NCBI GenBank assembly: GCA_002900995.3
Contig: CM035313.1
Location: 2,914,001-2,978,000 of the forward strand
Length of the DNA: 64,000 nucleotides
Reading direction: 5' to 3'
Source: Ganoderma boninense
Taxonomy: Eukaryota > Basidiomycota > Agaricomycetes > Polyporales > Polyporaceae
Shown: piece by piece, positions 21,348-31,623 of the stretch
Layout: each line of letters begins with the position of its first letter
How positions within the stretch are numbered: position 1 is the stretch's first letter
Notes under the pieces: generated by a model
The model's database searches: none
What the model was told of the DNA's origin: nothing
Seen by the model: only the letters and a program-made list of their open reading frames with translations
Translations under genes and position numbers: made by a program

Positions 21348-23599
21348 GAGCTCTTCAGCGCAATAGTTGCCGATATTCACGCATATACCCTTGTGGTTCC
21401 GGAGCTCGGGTGTATTTCAAGGAGTATTTATTCAATATCGAACAGCCCATGGTACTCTCGCCGTCCAAAACCTGCGTCATATGAAGGGCTTTGGTCCGTT
21501 AGGCGCTGGCATCATTTCTATGAACCTGGAGAAGCAACTCTTCGTCTGATGCGTCGCAAGTGCCACCTCCATTCTTGCACAAACCTGAATATCGCATGGT
21601 GACACACTGGCTTCGAAACCACCGCAACTCCTGACCAACTACCATGTCGCCTCTGGTTTGCTACCAGGTTGGATGATGAGCTCAATCCTGATGCAAATGT
21701 ACTACAACTGCATGGTGTACCCTCCAAAAAGCGCCTCGCCCCCGCACAATAATAGCGACGAGTGCGAGAAACTTTCATCCTGAGGCTTGTAGAGTCCTCA
21801 TAGATGTCATCTACTCTCAACAATTTCCATGTACATGGAAGGACGTGTCTGGACGAGGTCCTTGCAAAGGGATACATAGCACAAGAAAGGTAAGTAGGCC
21901 AAAATGGAAGTCCTTTAGAGCTGGTGACTCGGATCGAGCGGCGAGGATTTGTACTAGATAGTACTGAGTACTGTCCGGTATCACCGAGCCTGGCGAGCAA
22001 TCGGTGTTTATTGTCAGATCATTTGAGCTGTCCCTCGATCAGATCCACTGATCGAGCAGCTTCGTTCCTAGATACAGGTACCATAACCAGCAGCAGTCAG
22101 TGGACAAATCGCGATGCCGAAAACCACAGCGTACCGCATCCGCCCACTGAATCGTAGAAGAAGGCATTGGTTGTGGCGACACGTCTAGGTCGAAACTTCG
22201 CAGTTCGATGCCCTCAGAGCCGTGGTCGACGAGCGATCTGCGAGAGTTAACTCTGGACGACAGCGACGCCAAGCTCGTCAGCGACAAGAGCTACACAGAC
22301 CAAACCGTGAGTGGGCATACGCAGCTACAACGACGCTTGCATGTACTATATTGCGGTTAAGTCGCATATGTCAGTGACATATCTCGACCTTAGGCACTGC
22401 GCTACGCACCGGGCCCAACCATAGCCCCCACCAGATAACTCACTAAGTCTTTGCTCGCAGCCCAATTGGGAGCTAGCTGAGAAATAGAATGACCATCAGT
22501 AGTCATGTTGATCGTTTGTGCACGACGTACGATGATAATCGGGATAAGTGTTAGGATACTAGTTTAAGAAGCAGGACAATGATAATCAAATCTCTATGTA
22601 GAGCCCGCTTGGCTGAGAAACACAAGTACCCAGTTAGAAGACCTGACAACGGTAAATACACATGAGTAATCCAGTCCTCAAGGCAGTGGAGCAAAATAGT
22701 CCGGCATGACTCGCCTGTGTTCACGGAGAAGCTGGTAAGCTTGTTGAGGATATTGTCTGTGCTAAAATAGTCCTCAGCCTGTAACTCGACAGCCTACTGT
22801 GATGTGTTCTAGATATTTTGGCCCACTCACCTTCTAAGCCCTGTGCGACATCTCCTCAGGTAACCAACAATATTGACCACAATGACGACATCCAAAAGGA
22901 ATGATATGGACAGATTAATGATGATTGCAATCTAGTCAGAGTCCAGATGAACAATATTAGTGTTTGGATAGCTCCAAAGATGTGTATTGAGGGACAGACC
23001 GCAGCAAGAAAAGGCGCAGTGTGTTTCAGAAACCTGGAACAGAGTGAGTGCGCACACAGTGCCATGATTGATATGTGTCTGATGTACTGGTATGTCATGA
23101 AGGCTATGGACAAGGACCATCAACTTGAAGCCACAGTCTACGTAAATTTAAAATCCAGCCAGACGTACAAACTGTGACCACTAATAATGCTGGAAAGTCA
23201 GCATTCCAGTATACAAATCCTCAGGCAGAAAACATTATACCTAGCACAGCGAGAAGCATAATCCCCTTTCCGACCTTGATCAATCAATACCCACCTAAAT
23301 ATAATTAAAGCGACTCACTACGAAGAGCACAAAGAGCAGTGTGCGAAGCCCAACTATGCGACATTACCAGTCTGTCATGATATACACAGCTTAGTAGGTC
23401 AAGGACTTAACATACGTTTGTACAACCTCCTGGCAAAGAAGCTAAGTTGCTGTTAAACACTGTCAGTCATGTTGAAAGATATTATATGCTCACAAGTGCG
23501 TAATCAACAGGGTCAATGACTGTAAAGCAGTTATTAGCGGGCGAATAGAGACGTTGTTGGATCATTTTTACATCTGTCGCTAGGAGAAGCTATGAGGGA
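21348..23599. other. A+T-richer gene-poor stretch
   Basis: Base composition is visibly more A+T-rich than the flanking genes, especially from about 22300. No open frame has a recognisable domain. No terminal inverted repeats, long terminal repeats or reverse-transcriptase motifs were found. It probably consists of decayed sequence. Confidence 0.4.
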
Positions 23600-24260
23600 G
23601 GCGGTGAGACTTCACAACTCAAGCTCCTAGTTGTCTAGCACATACATAAAACGACCTTACCATGCGGGGCCACCGCTTTCAGCGTTGGTGTGTTCATATA
23701 TAACAACAGAATGACATACCAAAGTTCCACAACCTTGGCACCCAATGCCGGATAGGAGCTGCCGTACAAGATGATAGCGGAGTAGCTGGGAAAATGTATC
23801 TCAGATTCGAGAGATGCAAAAACGGGGAACTCACTTGACATGTATCAGGGAGCCCACATGTACTACGCTCACAACACTGTGTGGATGGTATTAATCCAAG
23901 CTCTGCACAGCAGCATCGCATACACAGCATGCGGAAGCTCTCACCAAAGGGCACCAATCTTTGTGCAAAATTTGGTTCAGATGGTGAGGAAACGAAGGAT
24001 TATCTGTACGTACAATCGCCTTCAAATCATATCCATCCTTTGGATAACGACAGAAGTAGGTGTATACCTCGCGCGCATATTGTCCATAAAGTCTAATATA
24101 AGCAAGGATCAAAGGCTTCTCAACAGCGGAAGCGAAAAGAAAGGACTCACATGAGCGAAATCCACGTTCCAAAGCATATCATAGAGATCACGAGGTCGGA
24201 GGATGGGTTTTCAGTGTCTTTATGGGCCAATGTGTCCATGGCTCCGTTACGACCGCCCTC
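23600..24260 (-). pseudogene. Possible decayed multi-pass membrane protein gene (DUF6533/DUF6534-like)
   Basis: Read on the minus strand, 24066-24014 gives YTYFCRYPKDGYDLKAI. This resembles the end of the first helices of the small fungal DUF6533/DUF6534-type membrane proteins (pattern Tyr-x-Tyr-Phe then K-D-x-x-x-L-K). After an intron-like interval, about 23905-23840 reads INTIHTVL-stop-A-stop-YMWAP. That is a plausible second helix carrying stop codons. Intron-like gtgag...cag intervals occur between these pieces. The family call rests on my memory of the pattern and is tentative; the stops show it is not functional. Confidence 0.35.
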
Positions 24261-24548
24261 CAGCTTGCGGTAAAGGGTTATATATGGCTGAAGCTCCGGC
24301 TTTTGACGCGGAGATGGTCAGTCCAACAAAGAAGTTATTAGATGATGGACAGATGGATGACGGGAACAATATTGAGCAGCTAGGACTCACTTTCCATCTC
24401 TCGGAATCATGATGCATTCTACTGAACCATTCGATCCCGGGTAGGTGGGCTTTGCCTCACCTCTCCGTTTGACGGCGGGGGTGCCACAGCGCGTTTCATT
24501 GACGTCAAGTACAGTGGGTATCGTCCTACATGGTATACACGGCAAGTC

Positions 24549-25651
24549 CTACGACCGTCCGCTCCAAGGAAAGCCCACCGAAGGAGGGTAGACAAAACGG
24601 TACACCGCAGACTCCACTTCTGGAGGGAACACTCGACTCCGCGGCACCACGTCACCCTCCCCTTCCACGTCCTCACGACAGCCCGAGGACTCCGAATCAG
24701 GACCCGCAAACTGGAACCAGGGCTCTGGCGGCGTCCGAAGCCTCTCAACCAGATAGCTGCCGACGAGGTTGTGTATGGTGTCCTCGACGCCGACGACGGC
24801 CCAAGGCGCGTCGTCCAGCTCCCCAATATCGTCGAGGCTCCAGCCCAGCGTGCTCGGGGTATGTGTATGTCCGGACTGTGGAGCGACTCGGCGGCGCCTG
24901 CGGACCCGCACTCCGCATCGTCGTCAGCGTCCGCAGCAAGGTTTGACGCCGTCGCCGTCACCGGTGCTGCGGCCTCGACAGTGAGCGTTTCCAGCGGACT
25001 GCCCTCTCTCCGGCGGAAGAGCATCATCGACCCCAAGGCGTGAAGGGAGACCGTCGAAGCGGCCTCTTGGCCGTGTGGGAAAACGATGCCTAGATGTGCG
25101 AGTTCGGGGCAGAGGAGTGGCGCGTCCGGGTGGCGCCAGCCGTATTGCACTGACTGGAGGGCGGTGCAGACGTCGTGGAGGATGTCAGGCGGATCCAGTG
25201 CGTCCGTGTCGTCAGGCTCCTCGCCCTCGTCATAGACCTGGATGGCCGGGAGGGATGCCGAGCGAGTCGGATTCCGGTCGACGACGACGACGACAAGGTT
25301 CGTCAGCCGCGGAAGCTCTTTGAGCAGTGCAGTTATCCGAGTCCGGACGTTGTCGGGGAAGAGACCGAGATGGAGACGTGCCAGTTGTGAGCATTGAACG
25401 CGTGTTGCAGGGTCGGCTATGAACACCTGTGGCGATTGGTCGTCGACATCCGGCTCGGAGATCCAATCGTCTGTGTCCATGGGCGAGTATGGAGGTGAGG
25501 TGTCTTCGTGAATATAGTAGCCCCGTCGCCAACTGGGAGGTAGCTTCTGCTCCCAATGGTGGGGAGACCAGAGAGCAGGAGGGTCGGGGATCACCAACTG
25601 GAGAGACTTGGAAGCGCTTATATCCCTCCAAGCCTGAGCAGGAGCCATCAT
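24549..25651 (-). CDS. Uncharacterised leucine-rich (F-box-family-like) protein
   Basis: The N-terminal frame from 25651 reads MMAPAQAWRDISASKSLQLV. It is followed by leucine-rich, sheet/helix-like stretches (QLARLHLGLFPDNVRTRI, LLKELPRLTNLVVVVVDRN, CPELAHLGIVFPHG) typical of the LRR part of basidiomycete F-box proteins. From about 24905 the good frame changes. TPSTLGWSLDDIGELDD, APWAVVGVEDTIHNLVGSYL and PPEPWFQFAG continue to a stop at 24549, while the first frame becomes Arg-rich nonsense. I see no convincing intron at the junction, so a single-base indel is likely. No F-box itself is visible in the N-terminus; an upstream exon could be missing. Function unknown. Confidence 0.6.
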
Positions 25652-26328
25652 GATAGAGGAATCGCTAGGTTGCCAAGCATTAGATTAGACATTTGTGTAT
25701 CTGCTTGACTGGACCTACTTGTTATTCAACAGCATTGTGAAGGAGAAAACTATCGAGCGAGAATGAGTGCTGATGAGAGGAGAAATATGGGACGCAGGGG
25801 CCGCGACTCGAACCTGGAGTAACTTATAAACACCTCCACGTCGCCTGCGGATACAGCCAGGAAGTGCACAGCATCATCATGACACCGACCGCGTGCGGGT
25901 GCGGGGCGCGGCCGTTGTTCTGCGCCTTCCCACGGATTCCGACGTCCGATGCGCACAATAAAGACAAGGACGTGCTTATGCCGGCGCCCTGCATGCGCCA
26001 GCCTGCGCGAAGCAGCAGCACCGCTTTTAGGCGGCAGCGCCCTCGGCCAGAGGAAAATGCTCACGGAACGGCGGCACAGACACGGCGCGGTGCCGCCGTC
26101 CCCAACAAAGGCTACAACGCCGCAGAAAGTGATGAGGGACCCGGAAGAAACCCGGCATCGAGACTCCGAAAGGCACAGGGAGTCAGAAGTGTCAAGAATT
26201 CGAATGATAACATGCACGAGGTCGGTCTGCCGGACACCGGTTGTGAAGAGCGATGTGCGGGTAGAAGAAGGTAGTCTTACCAGAATACATAAGGCGGTGG
26301 TGGGGCGTGGCCTACGACCGTAGGGTCA
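25652..26328. other. Intergenic, no gene seen
   Basis: Spacer between the leucine-rich gene and the 3' end of DAD2. A GTTCGAGTC box on the minus strand near 25801-25812 was examined as a tRNA T-arm and rejected. Confidence 0.4.
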
Positions 26329-26798
26329 TCATGCTTTCGGTTCCGCCTGGCGTAGCTCTTCGAGCGGCACCCGCACTAGCCGTTCACCGCTGCTTGACGC
26401 AGACGTGTCTTCATCCTCAGCTAGTTGTTCTCGTTGGGACACTGCCCCATACTAATGAGCGCAAGAGGGAAGGGAGGGCGATGAGCACGTACAGAATAAG
26501 CTGAGGATCCTGAACATGTTGGGCCACTGCTCGAGAACCTGGCCATGGACTGTATGCGCCATGAGGCGCTCTCTCTAGGAGTCCGAAGCCAACAACACGC
26601 ACCTGTGCCTGCGTCCGCCATGATATCAAAGTCATCACCCAGCTCCTCTATCCGCTTGAGGAATTGTGCGCTCGCACTTTCGAGCGCGGCGACGGCCTCG
26701 AATTCTTTCTTCTTTTCTAGGAGCTTTGCCGCTGCTGCTGCGTTGGCCACGGAGCCTGGGAGCTGAGATTGGCGGGATGCCGCCATAGAAGCCCGCAT
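26329..26798 (-). CDS. DAD2: DASH/Dam1 complex subunit Dad2
   Basis: Small outer-kinetochore protein that helps couple chromosomes to spindle microtubules. Three exons: 26603-26798, 26493-26549 and 26329-26441. Exon 1 gives MRASMAASRQSQLPGS then the heptad-like helix AAKLLEKKKEFEAVAALESA and ELGDDFDIMADAGT. Exon 2 gives VHGQVLEQWPNMFRILSLF. Exon 3 gives SQREQLAEDEDTSASSS and ERLVRVPLEELRQAEPKA. The order coiled helix, DAGT, V-L-x-x-W, R-I is the Dad2 pattern and about 120 residues is the normal size. I chose the Met at 26798 (context aaaaATG); an in-frame upstream Met at 26879 would add 27 residues unlike the family. For exon 3 the acceptor gcag before 26441 gives the conserved C-terminus; a nearer ttag does not. 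Confidence 0.87.
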
Positions 26799-27253
26799 TT
26801 TTAATGCGTCGGTGGGTAAGGCTGGGAGAATGATCAAAGGGATCGAAGGCGCAGTGGGTGTAGGAGGACAACCGTCCACAAAGCTACTCAGACGCGCCGC
26901 ACGCGCTGAGGCACTGGGCGCTAGCTGAGTCTCTCCTCAGCCAATGAAGTTCAAGTTCAAGTTGGCAACCACAATGCCTCGAGCTCGTTGTCTGTCTCTT
27001 GTCTCGTATGTGGGTCGAGACAATGGTGCAGATGCTGGCTATGAGAGGTATCGCGCCGAGCATGCCCGTCTAAGCAAGTAATAAGTGGATCTCTTCTGCA
27101 CTTACTATCAATCACATTAATAATGCTATCGATCGTTGAAGTAGTATTGGTTGATTGCTTATAAGTCGCGACTATTGGCGGCTTTGATCCGGCCACAACA
27201 ATCTCAGTCTCCTCATAGGCAATCTACTGAACACCTTCATCTATTCCGAGTCA
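26799..27253. promoter_or_regulatory. Divergent promoter region (DAD2 / M1 aminopeptidase)
   Basis: 455 bp between head-to-head start codons; it must contain both promoters. No specific element was recognised. Confidence 0.45.
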
Positions 27254-30200
27254 TGCCAGAAGGAATGGCGCCTCAGGAAGCCTACCGTCTTCCAAAGGAC
27301 GTCATACCTGAGCACTACGATCTCAAGATTTGCACGGATCTCGAGGATCTCGTGTTCAGCGGTGTCGTCGAAGTCAGGTATAGATTTCTTTTGAATAGCC
27401 AACGGCGAACATTATTAGGGCTAACTTGGACAAAAACAGCTTGCGAGTTAGCAAGGACACCTCCAAGATCGTCCTCAACTCCCTAGCTCTCGACTTTGAG
27501 CGACGTGTATCTGTACTCCGAGTCTTTGGAAAACACGCAAGAGCCTTCCTCCATCGACTTCGATGATACAAATCAGCGTGTCCTCTTCACGTTCCCGAAG
27601 ACCCTTCCCGCCGACTCCAAAGCGCGACTCAGAATTGCGTTCAAAGCCAGCATCAATACCCAACTAATGGGGTACTACAAGTCTACGGGTGGAAATGATT
27701 CCAAAACCGTTTACGCACTCACCCAATTTCAGGTAAGCTACGACATGCCTCGCGATTTGCTCCCAGCCACGCATCTGATTATTTCTCTAGCCAACAGCGG
27801 CGCGACGTGCGTTCCCTTGCTGGGATGAGCCGGGCTTCAAGGCGACGTTCGCCATCACGATGATCTCGCGAAAGGACACGGTGAACATCAGCAACATGCC
27901 CATTGCCTCCGAGGAACCCTACACTCCCCAGTCACAGCTGGAGCAAGACTCATGGATGGCCAAGAAGTTCGCATCCCTGGCGGAACCGTCCCAGTGGAAG
28001 ATCACCAAGTTCGAGACCACGCCGCCAGTAAGGACGCAGTCTTCCGCTTCGCCTTCTTCGGTTTAACTCATCGGCGTGGCCCAGATGTCCTCTTACATCA
28101 TCGCATATGCTAATGGCCCCTTCGCGTTCTTGGAGAGCTCTTACACAAGTACCCTGAGCGGCAAGGTTCGACCTCTGAGATTCTGCGGTCTGTCGTGCAG
28201 TAATCCCCACTGAATACAATTCTGAATTCTGATGGATATTTTGTCCAAGGTACCGCCGAAGCCGTTCCATACGCACAGTTCGCATTAGACACCATGGTCA
28301 AGATCATGCCGATCTACGAGCAGATGTTCGATATCGAGTTTCCTCTTCCCAAGCTCGACATTTTTGCGGTACTTACTACTATCTCCATCGTTATCGAAGG
28401 TCAGCCGCTGATGACACACATTTGCCCTGGCAGGCGGACGACTTTGATCTCGGTGCGTTTCGGCTATACCTTTTCTTTTGCCCGCGTCTAGCATTCCTAA
28501 CGACGACTTCTTGAAATGATAGGTGGGATGGAGAACTGGGTGCGCATGCTGTGATCGATTGGGTCGAGACCTTGTATGCTCACGCCGACACACTTGCAGG
28601 GCATGATCATTTGTCGCACACAGTACCTCTTGCACGATCCCACCACGAATGACATCCAGAACCAGCAGTCGATCGCGTCCATGGTTGGCCACGAGGTCGC
28701 TCACATGTGGTTCGTACATCTGTGACTTCCCGCACAGGGCGAGAAAGCTGACAATTCGCCAGGTTCGGCGACATCACGACCATGGAATGGTGGGACAACT
28801 TGTACCTGAACGAAGGTAATATTCATTCCTGTCAGCCCATCATATACTCGCTAAGCCGACCTTCCTTCGTCCCCAGGCTTCGCTACGCTGGTAAGGCTGC
28901 AGTGCGCCGCTTTAGGTCCGATTTCTCTGATGTATGCGCGGTCAGATGGGCGATAAAGCTATCCTTGGTGAGGTTTGCCTATTCTTCGCCCGCCAGTTCC
29001 ATAACTGATAAGACGCTCCACGTAGAACGGTAATGATCCGACCCTCTTGCTACATGATACGATGGTATTGAAGCGATCCTTCAGGGTATGGCCCGAGTGG
29101 AAGTCGGACGCCGAGTTCCTCGGTTCGAGCTTCTTCCGAGCGCGACAGCTCGATGCGAAGCTCTCTTCGCATCCAGTAGAGGTGGAATGTCCGGACGCAG
29201 ATTCAATCCTCCAGATATTCGACGCTCTGTCATACGCCAAGGCCGCGTCCGGTGCGCATTCGTCTCCAACTTCCCGCCGCTTAGGGTCTGACGTCATGTT
29301 GTGTGCAGTCCTCCGCATGCTGTCGAGCCATGTCGGGGAAGATCTCTTCTTTAAGGGTGTGTCGACGTATCTGAAGAAGCATCTGTACAAGAACGCCGTT
29401 ACGAAGGATCTGTGGGAGGGCATTCAAGGCTCGACCGGGCTTGACATTCCCGAGGATCATGGACAGCTGGATCAAGGAGGTCTGTTGTTGACTCGATCTG
29501 CGGACTCGTTCTCGCTCAAACACAGCGCACAGATGGGCTATCCCGTGCTCACGGTGACGGAGAAGGAAGCCGGTATTGATATCCGCCAGGACCGCTTTCT
29601 CGAGACGGGTCCCCCTGCAGACAAGGATAACGTGACGGTGTGGTAAGATTACTTCCAGCTTTCCAACCAGAGAACCTCCGAGGGGCTTGCTGAAACAGAG
29701 ATCGTCCAACTAGGACCATTCCGTTGAGCATCCTGACAATTGCCGAAGACGGAAAGTCCACGGTGCAGAAACACATCTTCGACACGCGCGAGAAGTTCTT
29801 CCCGCTCGACACTAGCAAACCATTCAAGCTCAATGCCGACACGACTGGGTTCTGTGAGCACTTGCTTATGCTTCAAAAATGACAATCTAGATTTAGATTG
29901 CGACCGCAGATGCCGTTCGCTACAGCTCCCAACGTCTAGTCAAGCTCGGCCAGACGGCGGCTGCGCCGGACTCGCCCTTCTCGCTCTCGGACCGCATCGG
30001 GCTGGTATGGGATGCGTTCGCGCTAGCTAAGGCTGGCTATGCGCCTGTCAGCAGCGCGTTCGGGCTGATCAGCATGCTTCGCGACGAGAAAGAGTGTACG
30101 TTGTGGTCCTGTTTTGCATCAATGCTCCATACTGATAAGAATGCTGCAGATTTCGTGTGGGATACTATCGCAAGCAACCTTGGCGAAATCGCTTCCACGT

Positions 30201-31299
30201 GGTATGAGAACACACATGTTATGGAGCTCCTCGACGCCTTCCGAAGGGTACGTCGCGCCGAACTCCCTATTTGTCTACCGAGTCATTGACCAGCTGGACC
30301 TTAAGGACTTGTTCGTGCCCGTCGTTGAGCGGCTGGGGCTGAAATTCTCACCCACGGACTCCCCCAACGACCACCAGCTGCGCACCCTCGCTACTGAGCA
30401 AGCTGCCATAGCAGGAGACGCGAAGTACATACCTTCCCGGGGCTCCAATTTTGAAAGCTCGATACTGATTCTCCGATCTTGATCCCCAGAGTGGTCGAGG
30501 AGCTGAAGTCCTGGTACGCGTACTTCGTCGAGACAGGCGATGACGTGAAGATACACAGCGAGCTGCAAGGCATCACCTACAGAATCGTGCGCATCCTCGT
30601 CCTTCATTTTTGCCCTCCCTCCCGCTCGCATCCGCTGACCCCGACATCTGTCGCCTCCGTCTGGAAGGGCGTCCAAGGAGGGCGGTCGCCCCGAGTGGGA
30701 GCTCGCCCAGAAAGTCGCGTCGACGCCGCGGAGCCCCTCGCAGGCCGTCGCCGCGCTGACCGCGCTGGGCGCGAGCAAGGACCCCGCGCTCGCGGAGGCG
30801 ACGTTCCAGTACGCGCGGACGGAGGTGCGCGACCAGGACATCCACCGGTGCCTGCTCGGCCTGCAGCGCAATCCGCGCACGCGCCGGTTCCTCGCGGAGC
30901 GCGTCAGGTTCTACTTCGACGAGCTCGAGAAGCGGTATGCGGGCACGTTCACCTTCAAGCGGTTCATCGAGGTGCGTGCTGCCCCGCCACTTGGGACCAC
31001 TGGCAGATGGAGAGGAGGAAATGTTGACGCGGTGTGGGTTCCGGGCAGATCTCGTTCCAGACCTTGTCTTCGGAGGAGGACTATGACGCTACAGCGGCGT
31101 TCTTCAAGGGGCGGGACACGTCGGCGTACGACCAGGCGCTGAACCAAAGCTTGGACAACATCAAGACTCGTGCGGCATGGGTTGAGGTTCGTTGTCGCGA
31201 TTCACATGTCCTTTACTGTGCCTTACCGTTAGGGATCTCTAGCGCTCTACGGACGAGCTTACGATTTGGCTCGAGCAGCGAACCGCGATCGAATCGTGA
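27254..31299 (+). CDS. M1-family zinc aminopeptidase (frame breaks)
   Basis: Puromycin-sensitive/Aap1-Ape2 type aminopeptidase that removes N-terminal residues from peptides, usually cytosolic. It starts [20 protein letters not shown]. Seen in order: [20 protein letters not shown], the exopeptidase motif GGMENW (about 28530), [11 protein letters not shown] with the HExxH zinc site (about 28690), NEGFATL with the third zinc ligand Glu, [30 protein letters not shown] across an intron at about 29250-29310, and an ERAP1-like helical C-terminus ([16 protein letters not shown]) ending [12 protein letters not shown]. About 17 short introns; one exon near 29010-29031 is about 20 nt. Two single-base insertions break frame: a TTT run at 27495-27497 (before [10 protein letters not shown]) and GG at 29454-29455 (before IMDSWIKE). 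All catalytic residues are present. I judge it a real gene with sequence errors. Confidence 0.9.
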
Positions 31300-31623
31300 T
31301 TTTGTGAGGAAATAGTGTCAAGGATATGAGACTCAGATTTTCCTGTCTCTGCTCAGAAATAGTCGACTCGGGGCTCATGTGTTCCAGATAGTGAATATCT
31401 CAATTGGGTGCCAATATTATTCCGCAAGTGACACTCTCATACCAAAAGCTCTGCACAACAGTGTTACTAATGCTTTGACTACGGTGTTAGCAAAGCGTGT
31501 CCTCCTCAACAATCTGTGTCATCTTGTCAGGGTTATGTCAGTGAGGTTTGCATTCATCGGGAACTTGCCAGTCAAAGATCCACCTTACCATTACCAGAAG
31601 GAGAGACTCCTTGTCTGACATGG

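Noticed and set aside
21348..24400. Transposon or retroelement in the A+T-rich stretch
   Set aside because: No transposase or reverse-transcriptase motif, no terminal repeats and no target-site duplication could be found by eye.
25740..25860. tRNA-like GTTCGAGTC box on the minus strand (25801-25812)
   Set aside because: The nucleotides around it do not form a T-stem, and the nearest sequence able to pair as an acceptor leaves only about 55 nt, too short for a tRNA.
29250..29310. In-frame insertion in the M1 aminopeptidase ([14 protein letters not shown])
   Set aside because: It begins gtgcgc and ends gcag, has a length divisible by three and no stop; removal restores the conserved [14 protein letters not shown], so it is an intron, not a protein insertion.
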